A DNA stretch of 64,000 bases from contig CAXAMN010021607.1 of assembly GCA_963970005.1 (NCBI GenBank), positions 1,025,675 to 1,089,674 of the forward strand. Reading direction: 5' to 3'. The notes under the pieces were generated by a model. That model worked only from the letters and a program-made list of their open reading frames with translations. It was not told the DNA's origin and did no database searches. The DNA is from Durusdinium trenchii (taxonomy: Eukaryota; Sar; Dinophyceae; Suessiales; Symbiodiniaceae). Below are positions 52,744 to 62,997 of this stretch, piece by piece (position 1 is the stretch's first letter; the number at the start of each line of letters is the position of its first letter). The translations under genes and the position numbers were made by a program.

Positions 52744-55700
52744 TTCCTGTTCCGCAAGGATGGCTTTGGGCCCGTGTACAGCTGCATGGCTAGCTCCAAC
52801 ATCAGGGGTGGGTAGTCTAGCCGGAGTGCCTCTTGCTGGAGTCTGATGAGGTTGACGGTGTCATAGAACGTGCTCATGTCCATTAGGCAGGTGACTCCAT
52901 GACATCCATTGGCCTTGTGGACCTCCTGGCGGAGTAGTCTTTCCAAAGCAACTTGCAGGACTTGGGCGCCCGGTCTGGCTCTGTCATGTTGCATTGTGGG
53001 TGGCAGCTGTTTTTGCCATTGGTCAAGCACTGGTTTCCTGAGTCTGCACCACACACGGTACAGTAAGGAGGTGAGTGTGATGGGTCTCTCCTTGGTGCTG
53101 GTCTTAGGCAACATGATGACCATGTGCATCTGTTGTTGCGTTGGCAGCTGTGCTTGGTGCTCCATGTCTTGGAACAGCTTGAGAAGTGGCTGCAGTGCCA
53201 ACGGGGGTGCTGTGCGGAGAAGCTGGGCTGACACTGCATCAGGTCCGCATGCCTTATCCGGAAGGTGCTTGAGAACCGAGGCCAGGTTGCCAATTGTGAG
53301 GGGCTCAAGTTGTTGTGCTTGTTGTCTGGCCTGTGTTTGCAGACTGGGTCGTTCGTGTGGCTGCTCCGTTTGCCTGATCTGCCATAACTTTCCCCAGTCT
53401 TGAAGCCTTTGCGTCATCCTCTCATCCGGTGGGAGGTTTCTGTAGGGCCGCTCCCAGGCTAGTTCACTGCTTTTGAGGCTCCGAAAGAGACCTCTGAGCC
53501 CTTTGGCCTCTCCTTGCTTGAGCCAGTCTTTGTACTGGAGGTGGGCTTCATCATTGGCTGCTTGCTGCGCTTCGCGGAGCTGATGGGCTATGGTGTGAAG
53601 CACCAGCTCTGCTGCATGGGTGTCTCGGTAGCGGTGCCAGTGGTGGCTGGTGTCAAAGAACTGGCGCCAGGTTGGCGGTCCGACCCAATGCTTTGGAACA
53701 TCTTGGAGTGGACCTGTTTGAACCGTGGCCGGTTGCTTCATCGCCAGCTGGAATCTGGCTTTCAACTGTTCCCAAAAGGCTGGCTTCCCTTTTTTCCACG
53801 TGGTGGAGATTTGGGTGGACACCAAGGGTTTGATGCTGACCTTCAGGCTTGCGCCACGTCCTTGAGCTGCCCAGGGGTGCTCCTGGAGGAGGTATTGCTC
53901 GGTGCAAGAGATCCAGTCAGCCCATTTTTGTGCCTGCTCATTGGGTGGAATGCCGTACAACTCAATCTCATAGGCTTGTGACTGGTAGGAGGTCCATGGC
54001 CGAAAGTCTATATCTGGAGTCGCCACCAGCGGAGGGTAGTACTGGATCTGCCGGTATTCTTTGGTGGCTGCTTCGATGTTGAGGTGCAAAGTGATCAGTG
54101 CATGTGGTCTCCAAGGCACAGCCCAATCCGTAGTAAGGGCCGTGGTCGGTGCCAAGGTGTTGTGCAGCAATGCATAGTCGAGAACGTTGCCAGAGAGGAT
54201 GCTGTGCTCTGGGGCCTTGACATCAAAATGGAACTTGGAAGGGAGCACCGTGCTGGTGAAGCTGTCCGGGCTGTTTTGCCAATCTCCCAGGAGGATGTAA
54301 GGGTGTTTTGTGGCTTCAACCAGGGCCAGAAGCTTGGCCAGGATAGTGGCATTGGTGTCTGTTTGGAGGCCTTCCCCAGTCTTCATATATACTCCGGCAA
54401 CTAGGATTGTGCATTCAGTGGCCTGCCAAAGGAAAGCTTGAAATCCACATCCCTGCTGGGTGTAGGCTGCAAGTGGTGTCAGCCCGCTGGCTTGGTCCCC
54501 AAGGATGAGGATGCCACCTGAGTTGCCAGTGCCTTCTTGGTTGACCTGTGCCGGTGCTCCAAAGGCCACTCTCCCTCTAATGCTGAAATATTGGCAGATC
54601 TCCTGGTGACGTTGAGGGTCCAGGTGAGTCTCAACAAAGATGTGCACCTCGCTTTGCCGGGCCCAGAACCAGTCCAGAAATTGTTTGCCAAAGGTGGTGA
54701 TATTGGCAAAGTGCAACTGGCTATGCTCTTGTTCTAAACGTGGTCTCTTCTCTGGGCTTGGGTGAAGAGGTGGGTCATAGTCCGGTTCCTCTGGTGGTGG
54801 GAGCGACCGAACGACCTGTTGTGTCGTTCGAAAGGTGTCAATGTGCACCGTCCAGATTTGTGTGACCTGGCTGGCCAGGAGTGGAGTTAGGTGTTCCAGA
54901 TGGACTGGTGGTCTCCCATCATCAGCCAACCACATCAAATCTCTGTAGATGAGGATGGCGAAATAATGGCCTGTGTTGTGGCTAGGTCCACGATGGCATA
55001 TTAGAGCTGCTGGCACAAACTCTGCTGATTCTCTTGCGAAGCCATCCAAGGATCTAGGAACCGTGAAGGTTCCATATGGATTGAGGATCTTGGCATGCTT
55101 CGTCATGATTCCCTCCACACATGTGTTGCGGGTGATGTGGAAGATCAGCACAGGCTTGTCGTCCAGCAGGAATTGTCCAAGGCCTGTGTTGGCCCAACCA
55201 TTGTAGAGATCCTGTAGGCTGGTGTTCTCCGGCCAGTCATCTGGGAAATCCACCAAGATGGGCTGTTGGATGTGATCCTTGAGGTAGCCTCCTGTTTGGA
55301 TCTCTGCAAACCTGTAGTGGAATGCCCTCGTTTGGGAATGGTTCCACAACGTGTTCACGAAATGGTTTGCATCTCCTTGGATGTTGAGGTCATGCTTGGC
55401 CCAAAGAGGATGAAGGCCTGGGAGCTCTCGGATATCTACTGCTTCAGCCAGTTCGAGCGACTCTTGAACTGCCAGTTGGAGATTTCCCCAAGGCTGCGTG
55501 TTGGTCTCCTGCAGCAAAGCGCATGTCCATGTGAAAGCTCGCCATGGTGCATTGGCGTAGCAGCGTGCACTAGGATTGCCCACTGTCATGGTGAGATTCT
55601 GCAAGATGCACTCCGTGGTCGAAGCGAATTTGCTCTGCATGGCGGCTTTGCCTTTGTGGCCTGATCGGGGTGGCCTAGTTGCTCCTCCCCCTTGAATTTT

Positions 55701-56033
55701 CACCACTTCTGGCCCAGGTGCACCAAGGGATGATCCATCAACGGCCGAATGGTGAGGTGTTGCAAAAGTGTGCTCCTGTGTTGGAGTCTGAACCTCATGA
55801 ACAAGAGAACTTGACCCCGCACTCTTGTTAGAGGTTTCCCTGGAGATGTATTGAGAAAGGTTCTGCAAATGGCGTTGTGAACTGTCCCCTGCACAAGTGT
55901 CCATTTGCTGAATCCCCGCCGGTGCTGGGTTTGAGGCAGCGCGGCAAACCAAATTTGTGGTTGGTGCTCTGTCAAAATCGTCATCGGGGACCGGCACCTG
56001 GAGCCCCTGAAACCCTTGTGGCATGTCGCGCAT
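52740..56033 (-). CDS. LINE2 ORF2: USP-like protease, AP-type endonuclease, RT N-terminal half
   Basis: It starts at the ATG one base after the ORF1 TAA. The USP-like domain spans about 140-400: Cys box VGNPSARCYANAPWRAF with Cys ~158; GDANHFVNTLW where USPs have QDAHEF; DDKPVLIFHITRN, which parallels the PxVLIIHLKRF strand; and the His box SHNTGHYFAILIYRDLMWLA with DDG (~345-365). The endonuclease spans about 440-650: HIFVETHLDP, SGGILILGD, ILLGDWQNSP, VLDYALLHN and WRPHALITL. The RT starts KACGPDAVSAQLL and KERPITLTSLLYRVWCRL and reaches motif A CLMDMSTFYDTVN (~1050). A 1-nt shift then ends it after TGPK. Confidence 0.85.
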   Translation of the reverse strand: MRDMPQGFQGLQVPVPDDDFDRAPTTNLVCRAASNPAPAGIQQMDTCAGDSSQRHLQNLSQYISRETSNKSAGSSSLVHEVQTPTQEHTFATPHHSAVDGSSLGAPGPEVVKIQGGGATRPPRSGHKGKAAMQSKFASTTECILQNLTMTVGNPSARCYANAPWRAFTWTCALLQETNTQPWGNLQLAVQESLELAEAVDIRELPGLHPLWAKHDLNIQGDANHFVNTLWNHSQTRAFHYRFAEIQTGGYLKDHIQQPILVDFPDDWPENTSLQDLYNGWANTGLGQFLLDDKPVLIFHITRNTCVEGIMTKHAKILNPYGTFTVPRSLDGFARESAEFVPAALICHRGPSHNTGHYFAILIYRDLMWLADDGRPPVHLEHLTPLLASQVTQIWTVHIDTFRTTQQVVRSLPPPEEPDYDPPLHPSPEKRPRLEQEHSQLHFANITTFGKQFLDWFWARQSEVHIFVETHLDPQRHQEICQYFSIRGRVAFGAPAQVNQEGTGNSGGILILGDQASGLTPLAAYTQQGCGFQAFLWQATECTILVAGVYMKTGEGLQTDTNATILAKLLALVEATKHPYILLGDWQNSPDSFTSTVLPSKFHFDVKAPEHSILSGNVLDYALLHNTLAPTTALTTDWAVPWRPHALITLHLNIEAATKEYRQIQYYPPLVATPDIDFRPWTSYQSQAYEIELYGIPPNEQAQKWADWISCTEQYLLQEHPWAAQGRGASLKVSIKPLVSTQISTTWKKGKPAFWEQLKARFQLAMKQPATVQTGPLQDVPKHWVGPPTWRQFFDTSHHWHRYRDTHAAELVLHTIAHQLREAQQAANDEAHLQYKDWLKQGEAKGLRGLFRSLKSSELAWERPYRNLPPDERMTQRLQDWGKLWQIRQTEQPHERPSLQTQARQQAQQLEPLTIGNLASVLKHLPDKACGPDAVSAQLLRTAPPLALQPLLKLFQDMEHQAQLPTQQQMHMVIMLPKTSTKERPITLTSLLYRVWCRLRKPVLDQWQKQLPPTMQHDRARPGAQVLQVALERLLRQEVHKANGCHGVTCLMDMSTFYDTVNLIRLQQEALRLDYPPLMLELAMQLYTGPKPSLRNRK

Positions 56034-56034
56034 G

Positions 56035-56932
56035 TTACCCACCCGACCCTGGAGGTGTTGCCTTGGCCGGGCTGTCTGTTTTCCTGCGCTTGGAGAGGTC
56101 ACCATCCGTGTCATTGGGTCGCTTGAGGAGCCCATGAAGCTGTGTCTTCTGTTCATCAGATAGTGAGACTCCAAGATTGGCTACGAAGGTTTCCACTGCT
56201 GCAGGCAATGTGTCGATGTCCATGCCTGAATCCAAGTCTGCTTGCTTCGTCTCCTTGTTGACTGCCTTCATGTAGTCCTCGGATAACAGCTTGAGGGCCT
56301 GTTGTCCATCATTGAGCTTCTGTTGAAGGTCCTGCATTTCCTGGAGAAGGGTTTGGTATTGCAGCTTGGTTTGATCCAGCTTCTCTTGGAGCTGAGTTTT
56401 CTTCGTGGAGAGGTTCTTTAGGTCAGTGACCTGTCCCTTCAGCCTGATGGCTATGTCTTGCTCTGCAGCCGGGGCTGGTGTGGTGAGGCGGGTGACCACC
56501 TCTTGGACCTGTGCTGGGAGAGCTGCCATGTGGGTTTTCAGCATCTCATGGAGATCCGGCTCTGGCGGTTTCTTGGGGCCAATGCCGAGGTGCTGGAGCT
56601 TGTCTTGTAGTTCATGGGGCATTTGAGACAGGTTCAAGGAGTTCCGTGGCTTCCTTCTGGATCTTGGTCTTCTTCAAAGGCTTCAGCTTGCCAAGGCCTG
56701 GTGGTGTTTCCAGCCAAGAAGCTTGTTGTTTTGCTTCTGATTTCGTGGGTCTGCCTTGACCTTTGCCCTTGCCCGTGCCTCCGTGGTTGACCGTGAGAGC
56801 TGGCCACCATGTGCCACATTGGCGGCATCTGGTGTCAGGCTTGAGCTTGTCCTGCCATATCCAGTTCGTGCAGTGGCTGTCTCTGCATGTGACATAGCTC
56901 CTGCACCATGAGGTAGTCCTGGTGGTCGTCAT
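56035..56932 (-). pseudogene. LINE2 ORF1: zinc ribbon, coiled coil, one frameshift
   Basis: 56612-56932 gives MTTTRTTSWCRSYVTC, then CRQCGTWWPAL (zinc ribbon) and PPGLGKLKPLKKTK. The next frame (56035-56637) gives MPHELQDKLQHLGIGPKKP, a long coiled coil (KNLSTKKTQLQEKLDQTKLQ) and VETFVANLGVSLSDEQKTQL, and ends with TAA at 56037. The frame change lies near 56625. Confidence 0.82.
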
Positions 56933-57287
56933 ACTTCAGGATAGGACGGTCCTCAAGGTGCTGCTGCAAGACAAAAAGAAAGCAAAACCGCTGCCACTGA
57001 TCAGGGCCTCAGGCACGGTCAGGCCGTAGGGCAATTCAGTGAGGTAGTGCCAGTCACGTAGTGGGTATGCAGGTCGAAGCCACAGCGAGCAACTTGCCAG
57101 GCACCAAAGAGCTCGAGTGAAGCGAGGTTGGTGAACAGCAGGATTGCGGGCAAAGGACGCTTACCCAGGTGGAAGTCAATGGCGGTGTCCGAGTTGAGAA
57201 ACTCAATGCACACGTGGTGCAATGGGGTTCCGCACTAGGTGGACTTCTATGAGGGGATGCCACCTTGAACCTCTCACAGCTTGAGCC

Positions 57288-57332
57288 ATGTATGTATGTA
57301 TGTATGTATGTATGTATGTATGTATGTATGTA
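57288..57332. repeat. (TATG)n tract between LINE2 and LINE3
   Basis: About eleven perfect units, lying exactly between the 3' A8 run of LINE3 and the 5' GGCTCAAG of LINE2. Confidence 0.95.
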
Positions 57333-57366
57333 TTTTTTTTCTCGTCTCTTTTGCTCCTGCTCTGCT

Positions 57367-58757
57367 TCAGCCTTTTTGGCTTCGAAAAAGGGCCGGCAGT
57401 GTGGTATGTTCTGCCTTCCCACATGGCTTCATCAAAGCCTTGCTGGGGCTGAACTTTCCAGCCTTGCTGAGTGCATTTGCCATGCATCGCTTGCATGACA
57501 ACTTTCCGCCCTGTCGCCAAAGTTCATGGGTGCCGTGTCCGGTCCACCCTTCTTGTGCCATCCAAGGCCCGTTCCAGCAAGGGGTTCTTGCCAGAGCCTC
57601 CAGCTTCTCTCTGGCGGCATGCCGCAAAATGCGGCTCTTGCACTCTCTGCACACGATGTAGTTCCGTTGGAGCTCAAAGCAGTGCGCTGACATGCCAGGC
57701 AACGCGCCCGTCAACACCTGCTGCAGCATTTCTCCTTTGGAGAGGCTGGCTGTCCTCCATTGATCTGGAGTTTTGCACCAGCCGGACACTGCTCTTTCTT
57801 GACAGCCTCTAAATCAGTCATCTTCCAATGCTTGTTGATGCGCTTGCTGCACCCTTCACATTGGAGACTGGTGCCCTTTGCCTGCCAAGCATGCCCTCCG
57901 TCTTGGTGTTGGTTGCCAATGTCCAAAAACAACTGCTTTTTGGCCTCTCTGGCTTGTTCTCTATTCTTTTTACCTGTTTCCTTGGCCTCATGCAGGAAGT
58001 GGCTTTTGTCTTCAAAAAGAAGCTTGATGCGCTGGATTGCCAGTGCAGCGATTTTTTGATATCGCTGGTCTGTCACCTTCAGCTCCTCCTCCAAGGCCTC
58101 GGGTCTGAGCGACATGGCCACTTCCTTAGCCGCCTTGGTGGCGTCTTTCATGCGAGCCTGAACCGTGAAAGGGCCTCCAGGCATGTCATTGATCTGCTTC
58201 AAGGTCAAGCTCATGGGTTGGATGCGAGCCTGTTGATCAGGCGTGACCAAATTCCGCAAATCATGAAATACTTCCCGGTGTTTCTGTTTCATCCAGCCTT
58301 CCCATGCACGCACAGAAAGAACTTGCACAACCACTTTCTTGGACAAATCCAGGTAATGTGCCATGAGTCTCAAGCCGTAGAACCATGCACGTTCTAATGA
58401 CTGGGCGCCGGGCAGCACTGTTGTTACCGCCCCTTTGCGGTAGAGGGCCCCGTCAACTTGTGCATGGTGCACTACGGCAACAACGTAGTGTTTGAGACGC
58501 ACATCAGTGCTTGTGCTTGCGATGCCAATTGTCACCTTCTCATTGTCTTGGAGAACCACTTCGTCATGAACTGTCCAGGAACCCCATGTCTGAACCGCAG
58601 CACCACCGGTTGACAACTCATAGGTGGGCAGTTGGATGAGGCCCTGTGCCCAAAAATCCAGGTTGATGCCTAGTTCAACCTGACAATGAGGGCACATCAG
58701 GTGCTTCCCTTCTTGTCCCTCAGCACTCTTGGAGAAGAGAGCGCCTTGATGCCATGT
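57367..58757 (-). pseudogene. LINE3 ORF2 C-terminal part after an in-frame TAG
   Basis: It continues in the same frame as ORF2 beyond the TAG at 58758-58760. It has HLMCPHCQVELG (finger), an RNase H-like region (STSTDVRLKHYVVAVVHH, LERAWFYGLRLMAHYLD), a helical Lys/Glu-rich segment and SLQCEGCSKRINKHW. Near 57740-57770 the frame shifts by one base. The other frame adds YIVCRECKSRILRHAAREK, KLSCKRCMANALS and a stop at 57367. Readthrough of the TAG would give most of the protein. Confidence 0.75.
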
Positions 58758-61700
58758 CTACAGCATCAGATTCTGCTGTTTTGTGAGGGTGCGGCTGAGT
58801 CTCCTCCAAGGAAGCCAGTCAAGCGGTTGTTGCACCTCAGCCAGCTGCGATCTGCGATTGATCTTCATGACAGTCTCCCATCTTCTGGCACGTGCAAGCT
58901 CTTGCTTGAGGAAAAACCAATCTGCATGCATGTTCAACCGAAAATCAGGTTGCACATTGTGACCAGGCTTTGTCCACTCACTGTGACTCTCATAGTTCCA
59001 GCCATGTTCATGGAGGTAGCATTGCAAAGCTGCCACCGGCCCTTTGGCGTGCTGCCAAGGATATTTGACTGCCTGGAGTCGTTCTCTGTGGACTTGCCAG
59101 GCTTTTTCGAGGTCTCGTCCCAGGTGCTCCGGCCAGTTGCCATAGAACCGATGGTAAAGCCTGACCTGATCTTCAAAGGCTCCGTAGTCCGGATCACGAT
59201 GTTGCGGCATCATGTCGAAAAGGATGTCCACATTTCCTGTTTTCTGCAATCCCATCTGGCGGCCCATGGTAGCCTTGAGACGCCTCCTGACTTGCGGAGC
59301 CAGGCCCATTGCCTCATGCCCCCAACTAATGCCAGCGACGATGGACCCTTTGTACGGCTTCAGGCGTATGGACTGCAGCGGGATCTTAAGCGCCTGCAAC
59401 TTCCTTGTCTTTCTGGCTGCCTTATGTCTGCGGCTCCTCATTGTCTGGGTGCGCCTCAATCTCCCAGCCGTACAGTCAACTCCTAGGTCTCTCATCACGT
59501 CATGAATGCGTGGACCTCCTTGTGGAAGTTGCTCCTGTAGGATCCTCTTCACTGCGGCATTTGAGCAAACAAACCCAGTCTTTTGCGCAGACACTTTCAA
59601 ATCATCTTTCTCCAGTTCTGCTCGGACAAAGTTGTATGCTTGGATGGCAATCCTTGCTGCATTGTGTGGGTCCTTGTCAACAACATCGAAACTGAGGTCG
59701 TCGATCCAAAGATCAGTGTGCAGCTGAGGATATCTGCGGTGGAACTCCTTCATTGCTCTCTGCAAGTAGACTTTGGCAGCTAATGGAGCCTGCGGGTCTC
59801 CAGCAAGAATGCCATGGGTGCCCCACAAAGGTTCAGATGCCTCTCCTTCAGCCTCCAGAATCCTGCTTCCACTGTAAACTTGCATTGCCATCGCTGCATG
59901 AGTGGCTGGATATGAGGAGGCAACCCATCTGGTGGCCAGCTTTTGCAAACAGATCCGGTCATAGAAATTGGACAAATCTAACAGCACCGAGACAACTGTG
60001 CGTCGATGTGCCGTGTGGTGTTCAGTCATGAAGGATCTCTTCAATGCAACCTGCAGGCATTCAGTCCCAGGAACAGCACGTTCCCAGGGGTACTCAGCTT
60101 GGATATTTTGCGACCACTGCTTGGGATACTTGTTGCGGATTCGGCACCAAAGTCGGTACAGAGTGGCAACCAGTGCTATTGGTCTTTCAATCACTTGTGA
60201 TTTTGGCAGCAAAGCTATCAACGAGGCACCCCATTGGTGTGGGATCATGGCCACACTCTCAATGCGATGGAACATGTCCTTCAAGTCAGTCATAGCACTG
60301 AAAGGTAAAGCTTTGAGGAAATCAAAACCAATGCCGTCCAAGCCCGGAGCTTTCAACGCCATCTGCTTGATGGTGTACCAAATGTGTGCTTCCGTGAGCG
60401 GTTCCATTGCCTTGGCTTCTTGCTGCCCTTTTGCTATGAGACTTTCCATGCATGGGATGAGGACCGGCTGCTCTTGCACACCCCAAATGTCTCCCCATTG
60501 GCTGACCCTCTTGTCCATGCGCTCTTCCCGAGGAAGCGTTTGGAATGGCCGCAGGTATGGGAGCTCATCTTTCTTGAGGGTGCGAAAGAGGCCCTTACAG
60601 CCCTGGTGAGCTGCCTTTGCAAGCCACTGCCTGTATTCTTCTGTCTCTTGCTGCATGCTGGTTTGTTGATGCAGTTCACGCTGCTTCTGCGTGTAATTCA
60701 GCAAAACATGGATGTGTTCATCACCGTGTTGGTGCCATAGCATCTCGTACAGCATCTTGTATCCTTGACATGTCACCGGAGCATCGTTGTGCCAGTTGTC
60801 CTCTATGTGCCAACCCAATTTCTGAAGGGCACCTTGATGGCGAGGTTCTCTGTCAGCTTGATGCAGCAGCCTTTGCAGCCTGATTTCAATCTGGCCCCAA
60901 AATGCTAGGCTCCCCTTCCGCCAAATCCATGGCTTACTGGGGTCATTCAGCGGCTTTTGTACATAGTGCAATGCTATGCCACGGCCTAGGTGTGGTGCCT
61001 CAAGGTTTTGCAAGACATACCTCTCAATGCGGTTGTACAGATTGCCAACTTGATTTGTCAGATTGTCCGCCTCCTTGTTGAGCCACTTGACTTGAACTTT
61101 CTGCTCTTCAACTTGGTGCCATTCTTTGGCCGGATTTTGTAGCTTCGGTGCTGGTCCGAACTTTGACAGCTGCCGAACAACCACTGCTTCGAAGTGGCCT
61201 GCAAGGCTGAACCTCAACATGGCATGGGGTTTGAAAGGGACCATCCAATCGGCTTGGACGTGCATGTCAGCTATCAAGATGTTGGAAACCAAGGCCCAAT
61301 CAAGTTCACTACCAGTGTTGCATGTCTCCTCGCCGGTGGCCAGGATCTGCACTTGCATGGCCTGTGCCATTGTCGTGGTGCTGAAAGCTTCAGGTGTCAC
61401 GTTGAAGTCACCAAAAACAACCACCGGTTTCTGCAGCTGCTTTACAAAGGCAACAAGACTGCCCCATAAAGTGGAGTTGGTTGGTCCTTGCAAACCTTCG
61501 CCACATTTGAAGTAGGTCATGATGAGCACGATGGTGCTATTGGCAAACGACCAACTGACAGCGTACCATCCGCATCCCTCAACCATCTGTTTGTGCAGGA
61601 AGTGGAAATGCAGGTGCCAAGGGTATACCATCAGCAGGCCTCCATATGTGCCTCCTTTGACACTGACTGCTGCAGGCTCCCCCAAAACTCCCAGACCTCG

Positions 61701-62993
61701 TGTGGCGAACCATTGAACCATCTTTTCATGATCCCCCGGGCCCAGGTGTGTTTCAACCATGAAGAGCGGCTTTCTGGGGCGGGTGACCACCCATTGCCTG
61801 ACTGACTGCCCCAGCTGAGTGACATTGGCATAGTCGAACTCAATGCTTTCTTTGCGCCCACGTTTGGGAGTCGGCTCCAGTGATTTGCTGGGTTTGTCGT
61901 CAATGTCACTGCCTATGTTGTCAGGAAGCAAACGGCTTGAAGGTATTGCCCACACTTGCACTATCTGCTGCTTAATCTTCTCGCTGATGCCCGGAATGGC
62001 CTTGGGATAGGCCCCATCATCAACTAGCCAGTACAGCCCTCGGTAGATGAAGACTGCAAAGAAATGCCCTTCCTGGTGTGCTGTGCCCGAGTGGCACAGG
62101 AAACCAATGACTGAAAACTGCTTCGTTTGCGTCTCCTTCCCGTCCAATGTCAAAGGCAGGTTGAAAATTGAAGGAACTCGTAGCTCTCTGTGGTGTTTTG
62201 TCCACTCCCCATCAACTTGCCTATAGCGTCCAATCTGTGCCACCCAAAGCCCTTGGCCATCAAAGATTTGGCCTTCAGCTGTGTTGGCCCATCCCGCGAT
62301 GAGCTGCTCAAGCTCAGAGGTGCCTTGATCTTCATGAAAAATCAAATGCATTGGGAAGGCTCGACATTGGTGGACCACTTGCCTGTGGTCAACATGATGG
62401 TAGCCCTGGATCACACTGCCGGTGTCGGCCAGAGCCACAAGTTCTTGCAAGAAGTGGGAAGCATCATCTTGCTTGGTGTCATCGAATTGTTCCCAGAGCT
62501 TCTCAATGCCTGGGAGGTTCGGGAGATGCACAATGTCATCCGCCCTCAATGCCTCCATGACTGCCCGTGTGGTGTTTGCCCACAGCTGTTGTCCGTCCAT
62601 GAAACTACCTGCCCAGGTCCAAAGTCGAAAAGCAGCGTTGGCAAAACATCGATTGTTTGGATTGCCCAGTCTGCATTGCAAACACTGAGCCACAAAATCG
62701 AGCGGGCCCAAATGACCCCGCATAGTCTCATCCTTCTCAACTTCTTCCTCTTCGCTGGTTGGGATCATCATGATGTCATGATCACCAGCACCCCCTGTGA
62801 AGCCGGGAAAAACCCCAGCTCCGAAGGCCATCTGCTGGATGGCCTGAGTCCCCATGTCAGGACACGAAGAGGCTGGCCCCCCACATCCTGAGCCAAAAGC
62901 TGCACAACCAGTCGCTTTGCTCTCTGTGTCCCCTGAAGAAAAAGCATAGCTAATAGTTGTGTCATCCCCTTGCTGAGCTTTTGCCTGCTGCAT
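58758..62993 (-). CDS. LINE3 ORF2: USP-like cysteine protease, endonuclease, reverse transcriptase
   Basis: About 1411 residues from the ATG four bases after the ORF1 TAA. USP-like domain: LGNPNNRCFANAAFRLWTW (Cys ~116), QDDASHFLQELVALAD (~175, like QDAHEF), GLWVAQIGRYRQ, and AHQEGHFFAVFIYRGLYWLV with DDG (~305-325). Endonuclease: LFMVETHLGPGDH (~412), VVFGDFNVTPEAF (~527), ELDWALVSN (~563) and KPHAMLRFS (~588). The Asp-His of the usual SDHxP is not fully kept. RT: KAPGLDGIGFDFLKALP (~880), VLLDLSNFYDRI (motif A), AGDPQAPLAAKVY (motif B) and LWIDDLSFD (motif C, ~1095). The thumb follows. It would nick target DNA and prime reverse transcription there. The protease role is unknown. Confidence 0.88.
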   Translation of the reverse strand: MQQAKAQQGDDTTISYAFSSGDTESKATGCAAFGSGCGGPASSCPDMGTQAIQQMAFGAGVFPGFTGGAGDHDIMMIPTSEEEEVEKDETMRGHLGPLDFVAQCLQCRLGNPNNRCFANAAFRLWTWAGSFMDGQQLWANTTRAVMEALRADDIVHLPNLPGIEKLWEQFDDTKQDDASHFLQELVALADTGSVIQGYHHVDHRQVVHQCRAFPMHLIFHEDQGTSELEQLIAGWANTAEGQIFDGQGLWVAQIGRYRQVDGEWTKHHRELRVPSIFNLPLTLDGKETQTKQFSVIGFLCHSGTAHQEGHFFAVFIYRGLYWLVDDGAYPKAIPGISEKIKQQIVQVWAIPSSRLLPDNIGSDIDDKPSKSLEPTPKRGRKESIEFDYANVTQLGQSVRQWVVTRPRKPLFMVETHLGPGDHEKMVQWFATRGLGVLGEPAAVSVKGGTYGGLLMVYPWHLHFHFLHKQMVEGCGWYAVSWSFANSTIVLIMTYFKCGEGLQGPTNSTLWGSLVAFVKQLQKPVVVFGDFNVTPEAFSTTTMAQAMQVQILATGEETCNTGSELDWALVSNILIADMHVQADWMVPFKPHAMLRFSLAGHFEAVVVRQLSKFGPAPKLQNPAKEWHQVEEQKVQVKWLNKEADNLTNQVGNLYNRIERYVLQNLEAPHLGRGIALHYVQKPLNDPSKPWIWRKGSLAFWGQIEIRLQRLLHQADREPRHQGALQKLGWHIEDNWHNDAPVTCQGYKMLYEMLWHQHGDEHIHVLLNYTQKQRELHQQTSMQQETEEYRQWLAKAAHQGCKGLFRTLKKDELPYLRPFQTLPREERMDKRVSQWGDIWGVQEQPVLIPCMESLIAKGQQEAKAMEPLTEAHIWYTIKQMALKAPGLDGIGFDFLKALPFSAMTDLKDMFHRIESVAMIPHQWGASLIALLPKSQVIERPIALVATLYRLWCRIRNKYPKQWSQNIQAEYPWERAVPGTECLQVALKRSFMTEHHTAHRRTVVSVLLDLSNFYDRICLQKLATRWVASSYPATHAAMAMQVYSGSRILEAEGEASEPLWGTHGILAGDPQAPLAAKVYLQRAMKEFHRRYPQLHTDLWIDDLSFDVVDKDPHNAARIAIQAYNFVRAELEKDDLKVSAQKTGFVCSNAAVKRILQEQLPQGGPRIHDVMRDLGVDCTAGRLRRTQTMRSRRHKAARKTRKLQALKIPLQSIRLKPYKGSIVAGISWGHEAMGLAPQVRRRLKATMGRQMGLQKTGNVDILFDMMPQHRDPDYGAFEDQVRLYHRFYGNWPEHLGRDLEKAWQVHRERLQAVKYPWQHAKGPVAALQCYLHEHGWNYESHSEWTKPGHNVQPDFRLNMHADWFFLKQELARARRWETVMKINRRSQLAEVQQPLDWLPWRRLSRTLTKQQNLML

Positions 62994-62997
62994 GGTG

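Larger units (their letters stand above)
49938..57287 (-). mobile_element. LINE2: non-LTR retrotransposon, lightly frameshifted
   Basis: 7.35 kb. ORF1 has one frameshift. ORF2 is open from its start through the endonuclease and into the RT (52740-56033), then breaks several times. The 5' UTR is closely similar to LINE1 (CACCACGTGTGCATTGA in both). The 3' end TTTCTAGGAAAAA is followed by (TACA)n. Confidence 0.9.

Noticed and set aside
59968..60609. 213-residue plus-strand ORF and other plus-strand ORFs inside the LINEs
   Set aside because: They are shadows opposite the RT and endonuclease coding sequence. They have no motifs.
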